Shown piece after piece: positions 43,169 through 51,997 of a stretch of 64,000 nt of DNA (within the stretch, counting starts at the first letter, position 1; every line of letters begins with the position of its first letter). Source of the DNA: Hymenobacter sp. DG25B (lineage in GTDB: Bacteria; Bacteroidota; Bacteroidia; Cytophagales; Hymenobacteraceae). The notes beneath the pieces were generated by a model. That model saw only the letters and a list, made by a program, of their open reading frames with translations, did no database searches and was not told the DNA's origin. The position numbers were made by a program, and so were the translations under genes. Location: the NCBI RefSeq assembly GCF_000801315.1, contig NZ_CP010054.1, forward strand, positions 2,480,001 to 2,544,000, read 5' to 3'.

Positions 43169-43849
43169 ATGACTTCCTTTGCCGACCGCCTCCTCTCCTT
43201 CCTCACCGGCTTTCCGCTGCCGGCCGCGCTGCCCGCGGGGGTTTCGGCAGAAAGCCCCTACCAGCAGCCCGCTGTGCAGCCCTTGCTCACGGCCTTTGCC
43301 CGGCAATACTACGCCAGCCCCGCTCCGCGCATAGCTCTGCTGGGTATCAATCCCGGGCGCTTTGGGAGCGGCCGCACCGGCGTGGCCTTCACCGACCCGG
43401 TTGCCCTGGCCGATAACTGCGGCATTGCCAACCCGCTGCCCCGGCAGCGGGAGCTTTCCAGCCAGTTTATCTATCAGGTGGTGGCGGCCATGGGCGGGCC
43501 CGCCCGTTTCTACCAGGATTTCTACCTGGGCTCCCTATACCCGCTGGTGCTGCTGCGGGAGGAGCGCAACTATAACTATTATGACGCGCCGGCCCTCACG
43601 GCCGCCCTGGCCGATGATCTGCGCCTTTCCCTGCACCAGCAGGTACACGAGGTGGGCTTACGCCGCACCGTGGTGGTATGCCTGGGCCGGCGCAACGCCA
43701 AATATCTGCAGCAGCTAAACCAGGAACTCAGGCTTTTCGAGCATATTGAAGTGCTGGACCACCCGCGCTACCTCATGCAATACAAACGGCGGGAGCTGCC
43801 GCAGCACGTAGCCCGCTACGTAGAAGTACTTAGTGCGCTTATTCAATAG
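43169..43849 (+). CDS. SMUG2-like uracil-DNA glycosylase family protein
   Basis: A 226-residue uracil-DNA-glycosylase-superfamily protein, likely of the SMUG2 (DUF4918) group that removes uracil or deaminated bases. Key motif is ALLGINPGRFGSGRTGVAFTDP (about residues 57-78), which holds the water-activating Asn and the family's GxNPG; LLREERNYNYYDA and VLDHPRYLMQYKR (catalytic His region near residue 205) follow. The frame extends to 43064, but the family-like start is MTSFADRLLSFLTGF, so the ATG at 43169 was chosen. It is alone and diverges from lpxK. Confidence 0.8.
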   Translation: MTSFADRLLSFLTGFPLPAALPAGVSAESPYQQPAVQPLLTAFARQYYASPAPRIALLGINPGRFGSGRTGVAFTDPVALADNCGIANPLPRQRELSSQFIYQVVAAMGGPARFYQDFYLGSLYPLVLLREERNYNYYDAPALTAALADDLRLSLHQQVHEVGLRRTVVVCLGRRNAKYLQQLNQELRLFEHIEVLDHPRYLMQYKRRELPQHVARYVEVLSALIQ

Positions 43850-43952
43850 GTGCTCAGCCAGCATTCTGCCATTATAAACGTGTGCCACCAAGTCGAAATT
43901 AAGCTAGGTACTGCAACTTGCGGCGCGCTTCTACCCCATCATCCCACGTCCT

Positions 43953-45101
43953 ATGTATACTCAGCCAGCCCCCAGCCCTGCTCCCATAAGCACCCAGAAA
44001 ACAACCACTGTAGCTGACCTGGCCCGGGTGCTGGAAGCCGCGGCGCCCCTCGCCTACCAGGAAACCTACGACAACGCGGGCCTGCAATGCGGCGACCCAA
44101 CTATGGAAGTAAGCGGCGTGCTGATTGCGCTGGACTGTACCCCGGCCGTGCTGGAGGAAGCGCTGCAGCGTGGCTGCAACGTAGTAGTGGTGCATCACCC
44201 CGTGATATTCCGCCCGCTCAAGCGCCTCACCGGAGCTAACGAGGTAGAGCAAACCCTGATAAAAGCGCTTAAAAACGATATTGCCATTTACGCCGCCCAC
44301 ACCAACCTGGACAATGTGCAGCGCGGCGTAAACCGCAAGCTGGCCGAAAAGCTGGGCCTGCAAAACCTGCGCATCCTCGACCCCAAAGCCGGCACCCTGG
44401 CCAAGCTGATAACCTACACGCCGCCCACGCACACCCAGGCGGTGCTGCAGGCGCTGTACGCGGCCGGCGCCGGCCGCATCGGCAACTACCACGACTGCAG
44501 CTTCCGGATAGAAGGCACCGGCACCTTCACGCCCGGTGCGGGCACCAACCCCTTTATCGGCCAGCCGGGCCAGCCGGAAACCGTGTACGAGCAGCGCATA
44601 GAGGTGCTGTTGCCCCTGTATCTGCAGCATAGCATACTGCAGGCCCTGCGGCAGGCCCACCCTTATGAGGAGGTTGCTTATGAATTAGTGAAGCTGGAAA
44701 ACACCCACCAGGAAGTGGGTTCCGGCATGGTAGGCGAGCTACCTGAGGCCATGGAACCGGCCGCGTTCCGGCAGCGGTTGCGGGAGGCCCTGGGCGTGCC
44801 CGTGGTAAAGCACACAGAATTTACCCGGCCCATCCAGAAAGTAGCGCTGTGCGGCGGGGCCGGCAGTTTCCTCATTGGTAAAGCCCGTAGCGCCGGTGCC
44901 GATGCCTACGTGACCGGCGACCTGAAATACCACGAATATTTTGGCGCCGAAGGCCGGCTGATGCTCTGCGACGTAGGCCATTTTGAGAGCGAACAATTTA
45001 CCGGCGAGGTTTTCCGGGATTTGCTTACCGCCAACTTTGGAAGTACTTTTGCGCTCTTCATTGCCGAGACCCTCACCAACCCTGTCCGTTATGATTTCTA
45101 A
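43953..45101 (+). CDS. Nif3-like dinuclear metal center protein (DUF34, YqfO type)
   Basis: A 382-residue member of the NIF3/DUF34 family with two metal-binding halves and an inserted PII-like (YqfO) domain of about 100 residues in the middle (about 155-270: KLITYTPPTHTQAVLQALYAAGAGRIGNYHDCSFRIEGTG). Metal ligands sit in VVVHHPVIFRP and YAAHTNLDN, and near the end in CDVGHFESEQFT. It forms toroidal hexamers. Its biochemical role is still unsettled; some members are annotated GTP cyclohydrolase 1 type 2. Its last 11 bases overlap the zinc-ribbon gene, a common pair. Confidence 0.9.
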   Translation: MYTQPAPSPAPISTQKTTTVADLARVLEAAAPLAYQETYDNAGLQCGDPTMEVSGVLIALDCTPAVLEEALQRGCNVVVVHHPVIFRPLKRLTGANEVEQTLIKALKNDIAIYAAHTNLDNVQRGVNRKLAEKLGLQNLRILDPKAGTLAKLITYTPPTHTQAVLQALYAAGAGRIGNYHDCSFRIEGTGTFTPGAGTNPFIGQPGQPETVYEQRIEVLLPLYLQHSILQALRQAHPYEEVAYELVKLENTHQEVGSGMVGELPEAMEPAAFRQRLREALGVPVVKHTEFTRPIQKVALCGGAGSFLIGKARSAGADAYVTGDLKYHEYFGAEGRLMLCDVGHFESEQFTGEVFRDLLTANFGSTFALFIAETLTNPVRYDF

Positions 45102-45840
45102 CCCCTCTGTGGAAACCACTGTTGCCAGCAAGCTGGAAGCCCTTCTGAACCTGCAGCAGCTTGACTCGCAGCTTGACGAAATCCGGCGTGTACGCGGCGA
45201 TTTGCCGGAAGAGGTACGTGACCTGGAGGACGAAATTGCGGGTTACGAAGTGCGCGTAAGCAAGTTCGACGAAGAAATTGCCGGCCTCAACGAGCAGATT
45301 AAGCAGCGCAAGCAAAACGCCAAGGATGCCGATGGCCTCATCAAAAAGTATGAGGACCAGCAGCAGAACGTGCGCAACAACCGCGAGTACGAGGCTATTG
45401 CCAAGGAAATTGAGCTGCAGAAACTGGAAATCCAGATTTCTGAAAAGAAAATCAAAGAAGCCCAGTACCAGATTGAGTTGAAAAACAACGAAATCAGCGG
45501 TACCAAGCAGCGCCTCGATGAGCGTAAGAAAGACCTCGATAATAAGAAGTCGGAGCTGGAAACCATTGTAGGTGAAAGCGAAAGCGACGAGAAAAAAATC
45601 ATGGCGGAGCGCGAAAAGGCCGTGAAGCCTATCGAAGACCGACTGTTGATGGCTTATACCCGCATCCGCGGCAACGTGCGCAACGGCCTGGCCGTGGTAA
45701 CGGTGAAGCGTGACGCCTGCGGTGGCTGCTTTAACACGGTGCCCCCACAGCGCCAGGCAGACATCATCGCCCACAAAAAAATCATCGTGTGCGAGCACTG
45801 CGGCCGGGTTCTGGCCGACGTAGAAGTGAAAAACGTGTAA
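45091..45840 (+). CDS. Zinc-ribbon coiled-coil protein (zf-RING_7 / C4-type)
   Basis: A 249-residue cytoplasmic protein. Residues about 15-195 are a long antiparallel coiled coil (ALLNLQQLDSQLDEIRRVRG ... EISGTKQRLDERKKDLDNK); the C-terminal zinc ribbon has two CxxC knuckles, DACGGCFN and VCEHCGRVL. It starts at the ATG at 45091, which overlaps the stop of the Nif3-like gene, so the two are translationally coupled. The family ('C4-type zinc ribbon domain protein') is conserved with Nif3 across bacteria and may bind nucleic acid or recruit partners; its role is unknown. Confidence 0.9.
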   Translation: MISNPSVETTVASKLEALLNLQQLDSQLDEIRRVRGDLPEEVRDLEDEIAGYEVRVSKFDEEIAGLNEQIKQRKQNAKDADGLIKKYEDQQQNVRNNREYEAIAKEIELQKLEIQISEKKIKEAQYQIELKNNEISGTKQRLDERKKDLDNKKSELETIVGESESDEKKIMAEREKAVKPIEDRLLMAYTRIRGNVRNGLAVVTVKRDACGGCFNTVPPQRQADIIAHKKIIVCEHCGRVLADVEVKNV

Positions 45841-45870
45841 TTGATAACCACCCGGTAATCAGTACTACAG

Positions 45871-45902
45871 AAAAAGGAACGGTGTTGTGCCGTTCCTTTT
45901 TT
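45871..45902 (+). terminator. Rho-independent terminator of the Nif3 operon
   Basis: Stem AAAAAGGAACGG/CCGTTCCTTTTT with a T run, 30 bases after the stop. Confidence 0.85.
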
Positions 45903-45921
45903 GTTGTCATTCAGTGCCCAC

Positions 45922-47475
45922 GTGCCTCATCCACCGTTAGCATTCCGCCCAGCTTCATCCTGCATCCGCCTGTTTTTTGGCTTGATGCTTGGCTTGCTAT
46001 GCCTGCTAATGGGAACAACGGTCCTGGGCCGGCAGGAGCCGCCGGAGGCTGTCTTTGCTCCTTCTTACAACTGGCCCCTTACGCCCACTGCACGTCGGGC
46101 TTACGCTGAGCTATTGAAGCTGCGGATACCGGCTGCCCGTGCCTGCCTGCAGCCCGAGCTGCTACAGGCGCCTTCCAGCGCCGGCACCCTGCTGGTAGCC
46201 GACGGTATCGATTTCACGGAGCTGATGATTTCGCAGGATGCGCGCCTGTACGAGGGCGTGGTGCAGAAGCAGGACAAGCGGCTGGCTTTGCTGGCGAAAT
46301 CGAAGGAGCGTACGGCTTTGCGGGCGTATACGCTGGCCGAAATCCGGTTGCATCAGGCCGCGGCGCAGGTAGCCTTTCAGCACGAAATTCAGGGAGCCTG
46401 GAGTTTGCGGCAGTCATATCTGCAAATGCAGGATGCCGTGCGGCAGTACCCTAATTTCCTGCCGGCCCGCAAAACGCTGGGCATGCTGCAGTTTTTCATT
46501 GGCTCTCTGCCGGAGGGCTACCGTTGGTTTCTGAAGCTGCTGGGGTTGCCGGGTAGCGTGGAGTCCGGGCTCCAAAACCTGCGTACAGCCGCCCGGCACC
46601 CCCACGAGTTCCAGCCCGAAACCCGCATTATCCTGGCTTTGGTGGAGGAAACCTACTTCAAGAAAAGCGAAGAAGCCGTGCAGCTGGCCACCAGTTTAGC
46701 AACTCAGCAGCCCGATAACCTGCTGTTCAGCTACCTGCTCATCAGCCTGCATAAAAAACAGCACCAGACCAACCAGGCCCTGGCCGCCTATCGGGCCCGC
46801 CCTACCGGCGCGGCTTACCTGGCCGTGCCTTACCTCCACCACATGGCCGCCGACCTGCTTCTGTACCAAGGAAACTATGCGGCCTCGGAGCGGGAAAATC
46901 TCCAGTTCCTGCGTGAAAACCGGGGCCTGCACTACCGCAAGGACGCTGCCTTTAAGCTGTATCTGGCCGCCTGGCTCTCGAACGATGCCCCCACAGCCCG
47001 GCAGTACTACGGGCAGATTAATGATGGTGGGCGCACCGTAGTGGAAGAAGATAGCTACGCCCAGCGGGTGTTAGAGGATAAGCTGCCGCTGAACCGCATC
47101 CTTACCCGCGCCCGCCTGCAGATAGATGGCGGCTACTACCGAGAGGCCCTGCGCACGCTGGCCACCTTCCACGGCACCCGCACCACCCAGCTGCGCGACC
47201 AGCTGGAAGCTCCCTACCGGGCGGCCCGCGCCTGGCACGGCCTGGGGCAGCTGGACTCGGCCCGCCTGCTCTATGCCCGAACCATTGCCCTGGCCGGGCA
47301 GGCGCCATATTACTTCGCCCCGCAATCGGCCTTGCAGCTAGGCTACCTCTACCTGGCCGAAGGGCAGAAAAACACGGCCCGCACCTATTTTCAGAAAGCC
47401 CTGAGCTACCCCCGGCACGAGTACAAGAACAGCACCGATGCCAAAGCTAAAGTGGCCCTGGCGGGTTTGAAGTAA
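45922..47475 (+). CDS. Secreted or membrane-anchored TPR protein
   Basis: A 517-residue protein if started at the GTG at 45922; the start is uncertain (a frame from 45901 overlaps the terminator, and the ATG at 45985 gives a signal without positive charge). A hydrophobic segment (RLFFGLMLGLLCLLMGTTVLG) is followed by helical repeats: residues about 120-480 contain TPR-like pairs (LPARKTLGMLQFFIGSLPEGYRWFLKLLG, DNLLFSYLLISLHKKQHQTNQALAAYRA, APYRAARAWHGLGQLDSARLLYART, ALQLGYLYLAEGQKNTARTYFQKALSY). TPR proteins act as scaffolds; no partner is suggested by its neighbours. Same direction as pabB, 50 bases apart. Confidence 0.8.
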   Translation: MPHPPLAFRPASSCIRLFFGLMLGLLCLLMGTTVLGRQEPPEAVFAPSYNWPLTPTARRAYAELLKLRIPAARACLQPELLQAPSSAGTLLVADGIDFTELMISQDARLYEGVVQKQDKRLALLAKSKERTALRAYTLAEIRLHQAAAQVAFQHEIQGAWSLRQSYLQMQDAVRQYPNFLPARKTLGMLQFFIGSLPEGYRWFLKLLGLPGSVESGLQNLRTAARHPHEFQPETRIILALVEETYFKKSEEAVQLATSLATQQPDNLLFSYLLISLHKKQHQTNQALAAYRARPTGAAYLAVPYLHHMAADLLLYQGNYAASERENLQFLRENRGLHYRKDAAFKLYLAAWLSNDAPTARQYYGQINDGGRTVVEEDSYAQRVLEDKLPLNRILTRARLQIDGGYYREALRTLATFHGTRTTQLRDQLEAPYRAARAWHGLGQLDSARLLYARTIALAGQAPYYFAPQSALQLGYLYLAEGQKNTARTYFQKALSYPRHEYKNSTDAKAKVALAGLK

Positions 47476-47491
47476 ACACGCCCGTTTCGTA

Positions 47492-47521
47492 CTTGCTGTC
47501 GGTGGCGCGGCGCTACCTTTG
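47492..47521 (+). promoter_or_regulatory. Predicted promoter of pabB
   Basis: TTG at 47493-47495, 18 bases, TACCTTTG (47514-47521), an almost ideal Bacteroidota promoter inside the short gap after the TPR gene. Transcription would start at the G of the GTG at 47526. Confidence 0.6.
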
Positions 47522-47525
47522 CCCC

Positions 47526-48800
47526 GTGCTTGTAGTTCCTTACACTGATCTTCCTGTTTCTGCGGCCCGTTTCCGGGAGTTGGCGCTGGGCTGGGCTGCC
47601 CGGTTCCGGTGCTGTGCCTATTACACCTCCAATGATCTGGCGTATCCCTACGGCGGTTTCCAGTCCATGCTGGCCGTGCGGCACACGCCGGCAGTTGCGC
47701 CATCGTCGCTGGCTGAGCTGCGGAGCTGGCTCCGGCAGCCTGCCATGGCTCCCCGATGCGGGATGCTTTCCTATGAGCTAAAAAACGAAATTGAACCGCT
47801 CCTGAATAGCGGCCACCCAGATGGGTTGGAGTGGCCGGCTCTGCATTTCTTTGAGGCCGAAACCTGGCTGCGCTTTCTCTCGGAAAGCTTAGAAATACAC
47901 GGCCCGGCAACCGTATTAGCTGACATTCTGAGTACGCCCCTGACTGATACGGCCCCCAATGTTCCCACTGTGCGGCCCCGTATGCCCAAGGAAGATTATT
48001 TGCGGGCTGTGGAGAACATTCAGGAAGACATTCTGAACGGAGAAGTGTATGAGCTGAATCTGTGTCAGGAGTTTTATGCCGAACAGGTGCAACTGGAGTC
48101 GGTGGCCTTGTTTCAGCGGCTGAATGCGGCTTCGCCCACTCCTTTTGCCGGGTTTTACAAATGGGAAGACCGCTACCTGTTATGTGCTTCGCCGGAACGC
48201 TTTCTGCGCCGCGAAGGTGCTACGCTGCTTTCCCAGCCTATTAAAGGCACCATCCGCCGCGGCAACACTGCGAAAACGGATGCGCAGCAGCGCCACACCC
48301 TGCTGCACGACGAGAAGGAGCGCGCTGAGAATCTGATGATTGTGGACCTGGTGCGCAACGACCTGGCCCGGGTAGCCGAAACCGGCACGGTGCAGGTACC
48401 CGAGCTCTTCGGCCTGTACCCTTTCCGCCACGTCTGGCAGATGATTTCCTCCGTGCAGGCCCAGGCCCGCCCCGGCACTGACGTGGTTGACACATTGCTG
48501 GCCGCATTTCCCATGGGCTCGATGACCGGAGCACCTAAAATCAGGGCCATGCAGCTGATAGAGCAGTATGAGCGCACCCGGCGCGGCCTCTACAGCGGCA
48601 GCATCGGCTACGTGCTGCCCAACGGCGACTTTGATTTCAACGTCGTCATCCGCTCCCTGCAATACCGCCAGAATACCGGCTACCTCAGCTTTCAGGTGGG
48701 TTCGGCCATTACCTACGATTCCGTGCCAGAGCGCGAATACGAGGAATGCCTGCTCAAAGCCCAAGCTATGCTGGATGTATTAGGCGCCGTAATTGATTGA
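47526..48800 (+). CDS. pabB: Aminodeoxychorismate synthase component I
   Basis: A 424-residue chorismate-binding enzyme that, with an amidotransferase partner, makes 4-amino-4-deoxychorismate for folate synthesis. The C-terminal chorismate domain is complete: FYKWEDRYLLCASPERFLRR, SQPIKGTIRRGNT, ERAENLMIVDLVRNDLARV, FPMGSMTGAPKIRAMQLI, GLYSGSIGYV and VGSAITYDS. PIKGT (with Lys) instead of PIAGT (with Ala) marks PabB rather than TrpE. No glutamine amidotransferase gene (pabA) or lyase (pabC) is next to it. The GTG at 47526 is chosen because a strong promoter ends four bases before it. Confidence 0.9.
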   Translation: MLVVPYTDLPVSAARFRELALGWAARFRCCAYYTSNDLAYPYGGFQSMLAVRHTPAVAPSSLAELRSWLRQPAMAPRCGMLSYELKNEIEPLLNSGHPDGLEWPALHFFEAETWLRFLSESLEIHGPATVLADILSTPLTDTAPNVPTVRPRMPKEDYLRAVENIQEDILNGEVYELNLCQEFYAEQVQLESVALFQRLNAASPTPFAGFYKWEDRYLLCASPERFLRREGATLLSQPIKGTIRRGNTAKTDAQQRHTLLHDEKERAENLMIVDLVRNDLARVAETGTVQVPELFGLYPFRHVWQMISSVQAQARPGTDVVDTLLAAFPMGSMTGAPKIRAMQLIEQYERTRRGLYSGSIGYVLPNGDFDFNVVIRSLQYRQNTGYLSFQVGSAITYDSVPEREYEECLLKAQAMLDVLGAVID

Positions 48801-49006
48801 TTTTCTACTTTCTAAAAGCAATTGAGCCTGAAATCCTGCGCTGGTAAAGCACAAACTTTCATCAACCCAAGAAGCAGATTCCATTGGCCTTATCAGTCAG
48901 GCAGTTCCTTTCGTTCCGGCCTCCCAATAGCAGAAAAAGCGCCTGAACAACGGCTTTTTGCAAGCTCAGCCGCTCTGCCATTCTGTCATTTTTGCCCTAA
49001 AACCGC

Positions 49007-49014
49007 TACCTTTG
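49007..49014 (+). promoter_or_regulatory. Predicted -7 element of miaB
   Basis: TACCTTTG, leader about 38 bases to the ATG at 49056; no well-placed -33 box. Confidence 0.45.
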
Positions 49015-49055
49015 CCCGCTCACCAGCTGAGAAGCTGACCCTGCGACGAACACCC

Positions 49056-50516
49056 ATGTCCCAACCGCTGATTACCCTCGATTTCCTCGATACGCCTGCC
49101 CTGCCCACCCCGAGCACGGACGCTACCACCCACGCCGAAACCCCATCCGGGGAGGTGCGCGTGAGTGCCGCTACCAGCACGGGCCGTAAGCGCAAGCTAT
49201 ATATTGAAAGCTACGGCTGCCAGATGAACTTCTCGGACTCCGAAATTGTGTCCAGCATTCTGTTTAATGAAGGTTTTGACACCACGGAGCAGCTGGAAGG
49301 AGCCGATCTGGTGCTGCTCAATACCTGCTCTATCCGGGAGAAGGCCGAGCAAACGGTGCGGATGCGCCTGTCGCAGATCAACGGCCATAAAAAGCGCAAC
49401 CCCGGCCTGCTGGTGGGCGTGCTGGGCTGCATGGCCGAGCGTCTGAAAAGCAAGTTTCTCGAAGAAGAAAAGCTGGTAGACCTGGTAGTGGGCCCTGATG
49501 CCTACCGCGACCTGCCCCAGCTGATTCAGCAGGTAGACGGCGGCCAGAAAGCCGTGAACGTGCTTCTCAGCCGGGAAGAAACCTACGCCGATATCACGCC
49601 GGTACGCCTGAACTCGAACGGCATTACGGCCTTCATCAGCATCATGCGGGGCTGCGACAACATGTGCTCCTTCTGCGTAGTGCCCTTCACCCGCGGCCGC
49701 GAGCGGAGCCGCGACGCGCACAGCATCATCCAGGAAGCCCACGACCTGGTAGCTGCCGGCTACAAGGAAGTTACCCTGCTAGGCCAAAACGTGGACTCCT
49801 ACAAATGGGCTTCGGAAGATGGCGCCGAGCAGGTAAACTTTGCCCAGCTGCTGGAAAGCGTGGCCCTGATCAGCCCCGAGCTGCGCGTCCGATTTTCCAC
49901 CTCCCACCCCAAGGACATTACCGATGAGGTGCTGCACACCATGGCGCGGCACGAGAACATCTGTAAGTACATTCACCTGCCCGCCCAGAGCGGTAACACG
50001 CGCATCCTCAAGCTCATGAACCGCACCTACGACCGGCCCTGGTACGAGGATCGGGTGCAGGCCATCCGCCGCATTTTAGGCGACGAATGCGCCATCAGCT
50101 CTGATATGATTTCGGGCTTCTGTTCCGAAACCGAGGAAGAGCACCAGGACACGCTCAGCCTGATGGAGTACGTGAAGTACGACATGGCCTATATGTTCTT
50201 CTACTCGGAGCGCCCCGGCACGCTGGCTGCCCGCAAGCTGGAGGACGATATTCCGCTGGAGGTGAAAAAGCGTCGCTTGGCTGAGGTCATTGCCCTCCAG
50301 CAGCAGCACAGCCGCGAGCGAAACCTACTGGGCGTGGGCAAAGTGCATAAAGTACTGGCTGAGAACTTCTCCAAGCGCTCTGATGAACACCTGAGCGGCC
50401 GCAACAGCCAGAACCAGGTGGTCATCTTCCCCAAAAAGCACTACAAAAAAGGCGACTATGTGAACGTGCTGGTTCATAGTGGCTCGGCCAGTACCCTGCT
50501 GGGCGAGGCGGTGTAA
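49056..50516 (+). CDS. miaB: tRNA i6A37 methylthiotransferase MiaB
   Basis: A 486-residue radical-SAM enzyme that adds the 2-methylthio group to N6-isopentenyladenosine-37 of UNN-decoding tRNAs. UPF0004 cysteines are in [28 protein letters not shown] and [10 protein letters not shown]; the radical SAM motif is [21 protein letters not shown]; a TRAM domain ([28 protein letters not shown]) ends the protein. A 78-codon upstream extension in the same frame is rejected because family members start near the [10 protein letters not shown] position and a promoter element lies inside the extension. Product feeds MiaE at 39.3 kb. Confidence 0.96.
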   Translation: MSQPLITLDFLDTPALPTPSTDATTHAETPSGEVRVSAATSTGRKRKLYIESYGCQMNFSDSEIVSSILFNEGFDTTEQLEGADLVLLNTCSIREKAEQTVRMRLSQINGHKKRNPGLLVGVLGCMAERLKSKFLEEEKLVDLVVGPDAYRDLPQLIQQVDGGQKAVNVLLSREETYADITPVRLNSNGITAFISIMRGCDNMCSFCVVPFTRGRERSRDAHSIIQEAHDLVAAGYKEVTLLGQNVDSYKWASEDGAEQVNFAQLLESVALISPELRVRFSTSHPKDITDEVLHTMARHENICKYIHLPAQSGNTRILKLMNRTYDRPWYEDRVQAIRRILGDECAISSDMISGFCSETEEEHQDTLSLMEYVKYDMAYMFFYSERPGTLAARKLEDDIPLEVKKRRLAEVIALQQQHSRERNLLGVGKVHKVLAENFSKRSDEHLSGRNSQNQVVIFPKKHYKKGDYVNVLVHSGSASTLLGEAV

Positions 50517-50520
50517 CTTT

Positions 50521-50618
50521 CTGTCATCCTGAGTTCACGAAGGACCTTCTCACGTTAGCGCGGTTACTATTACCAGTACTGGTGCTCATATGAAAAAGTA
50601 ACCGGGGAGCTCAGGATG
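50521..50618. repeat. Degenerate class B hairpin repeat
   Basis: The left arm (CTGTCATCCTGAGTTCACG, AAGGACCTTCTCACG) is complete at 50521-50554, but only GAGCTCAGGATGA at about 50607-50619 remains of the right arm. A decayed class B copy between miaB and the sigma-54 activator gene. Confidence 0.75.
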
Positions 50619-50692
50619 AAGATTTTTATTCTGCCCAAAGTAAAATAAGCCGCGCTGCTTTTCGTCTTCCACACGAAACTCCCCTCCTGATT

Positions 50693-51997
50693 TTGACACC
50701 TTCCGAAATACAAAGCATCAAACAACGCTTCGGCATCATCGGCAATGCGCCGGCGCTGAACTACGCCATTCAGGTGGCGGCTCAGGTGGCGCCTACGGAC
50801 ATGACGGTGATGATTTCCGGCGAAAGCGGCTCGGGTAAAGAGTCGTTTTCCAAGATCATTCATGCCCTGTCGCCGCGCAAGCATGGGCAGTTCATTGCTA
50901 TTAACTGCGGCGCTATTCCGGAAGGCACCATCGACTCGGAGTTGTTTGGCCACGAGAAAGGCTCGTTTACGGGGGCGCAGGAAGCCCGCAAAGGCTATTT
51001 TGAGGTAACCAACGGCGGCACTATTTTCTTGGATGAAATCGGGGAAATGCCGCTGGGCACCCAGGCCCGACTGCTGCGCGTGCTGGAAAACGGCGAGTTT
51101 ATTCGGGTAGGCTCCAGCAAAGTCCAGAAGACCGATGTGCGCGTGGTAGCCGCTTCCAACGTGAATCTGCTGGATGCCGTGCGCGAAGGCAAATTCCGGG
51201 AAGACCTCTATTACCGCCTCAACACCGTTCCCATTACGGTTCCACCATTACGTGAGCGAGGCGACGATATCTATCTATTATTCCGCAAGTTCGCTACGGA
51301 TTTTGCCGAGCGTTACCGCGTAAAGCCAGTGTCGTTGACGCCGGATGCGGTAGTGGAATTGCAGCGCTTTCAGTTTCCCGGCAACATCCGGCAGCTGAAG
51401 AACGTGGCCGAACAGATGTCGGTGCTGGAAACGGAGCGGGAAATAGATCTGCGCCGCTTGCGCCAGTATTTGCCCGCCGAGCAAACCAGCCGCCTGCCCA
51501 TGCTGGTGCACGCGGCCGGCACCGCCACCGATGGCGCCGGCAATGCGTACTCGGAGCGCGACCTGCTCTATAAGGTGTTGTTTGATATGCGCCGGGACGT
51601 AACGGACCTGAAAAAGCTGGTGCTGGAGCTGGCCGCCGGCCAGCGGCCGCACGAAGCGCAGGAGCTGGTGCGACAAAACAGCCACTTGTTTACCAACCTA
51701 AACGTGGCCCCTTATGAAGGTGGGCGCCCGCTGCGGCAGCCAAGCGAGGCCGGCTCGGAGTATTTCATTCCCTCCGTGGAGGAAGACGCTGATTATGAGG
51801 ACGAAAGCCAGCGGGTAGAAGACATTTCGCACGAGACGGAAGAAGAAACACTGTCCCTTGATGCGAAGGAAAAGGAGATGATTATTAAGGCACTGAAGAA
51901 ACACAACCACAAGCGCAAATACGCCGCCCACGATTTGGGCATATCCGAACGTACCCTCTACCGCAAACTCAAACAATATGACCTGGAACAGCTATAA
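50693..51997 (+). CDS. Sigma-54-dependent activator (AAA+ and Fis HTH, no receiver)
   Basis: A 434-residue transcription factor. Walker A is GESGSGK at residues 43-49, the sigma-54 contact loop is GSFTGA at 90-95 (the classic form is GAFTGA), Walker B is TIFLDEIGEMP, and the C-terminus has a Fis-type helix-turn-helix (KKHNHKRKYAAHDLGISERTLYRKLKQYDL, about 403-432). There is no N-terminal receiver or GAF domain, so activity is not controlled by phosphorylation of this protein. It starts at a TTG at 50693. It overlaps lptE by 20 bases, and in this phylum it normally lies in front of lptE and secG. Confidence 0.9.
   Translation: MTPSEIQSIKQRFGIIGNAPALNYAIQVAAQVAPTDMTVMISGESGSGKESFSKIIHALSPRKHGQFIAINCGAIPEGTIDSELFGHEKGSFTGAQEARKGYFEVTNGGTIFLDEIGEMPLGTQARLLRVLENGEFIRVGSSKVQKTDVRVVAASNVNLLDAVREGKFREDLYYRLNTVPITVPPLRERGDDIYLLFRKFATDFAERYRVKPVSLTPDAVVELQRFQFPGNIRQLKNVAEQMSVLETEREIDLRRLRQYLPAEQTSRLPMLVHAAGTATDGAGNAYSERDLLYKVLFDMRRDVTDLKKLVLELAAGQRPHEAQELVRQNSHLFTNLNVAPYEGGRPLRQPSEAGSEYFIPSVEEDADYEDESQRVEDISHETEEETLSLDAKEKEMIIKALKKHNHKRKYAAHDLGISERTLYRKLKQYDLEQL

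Noticed and set aside
48822..49055. 78-codon upstream extension of miaB
   Set aside because: Contains a predicted promoter; the family start is at 49056.
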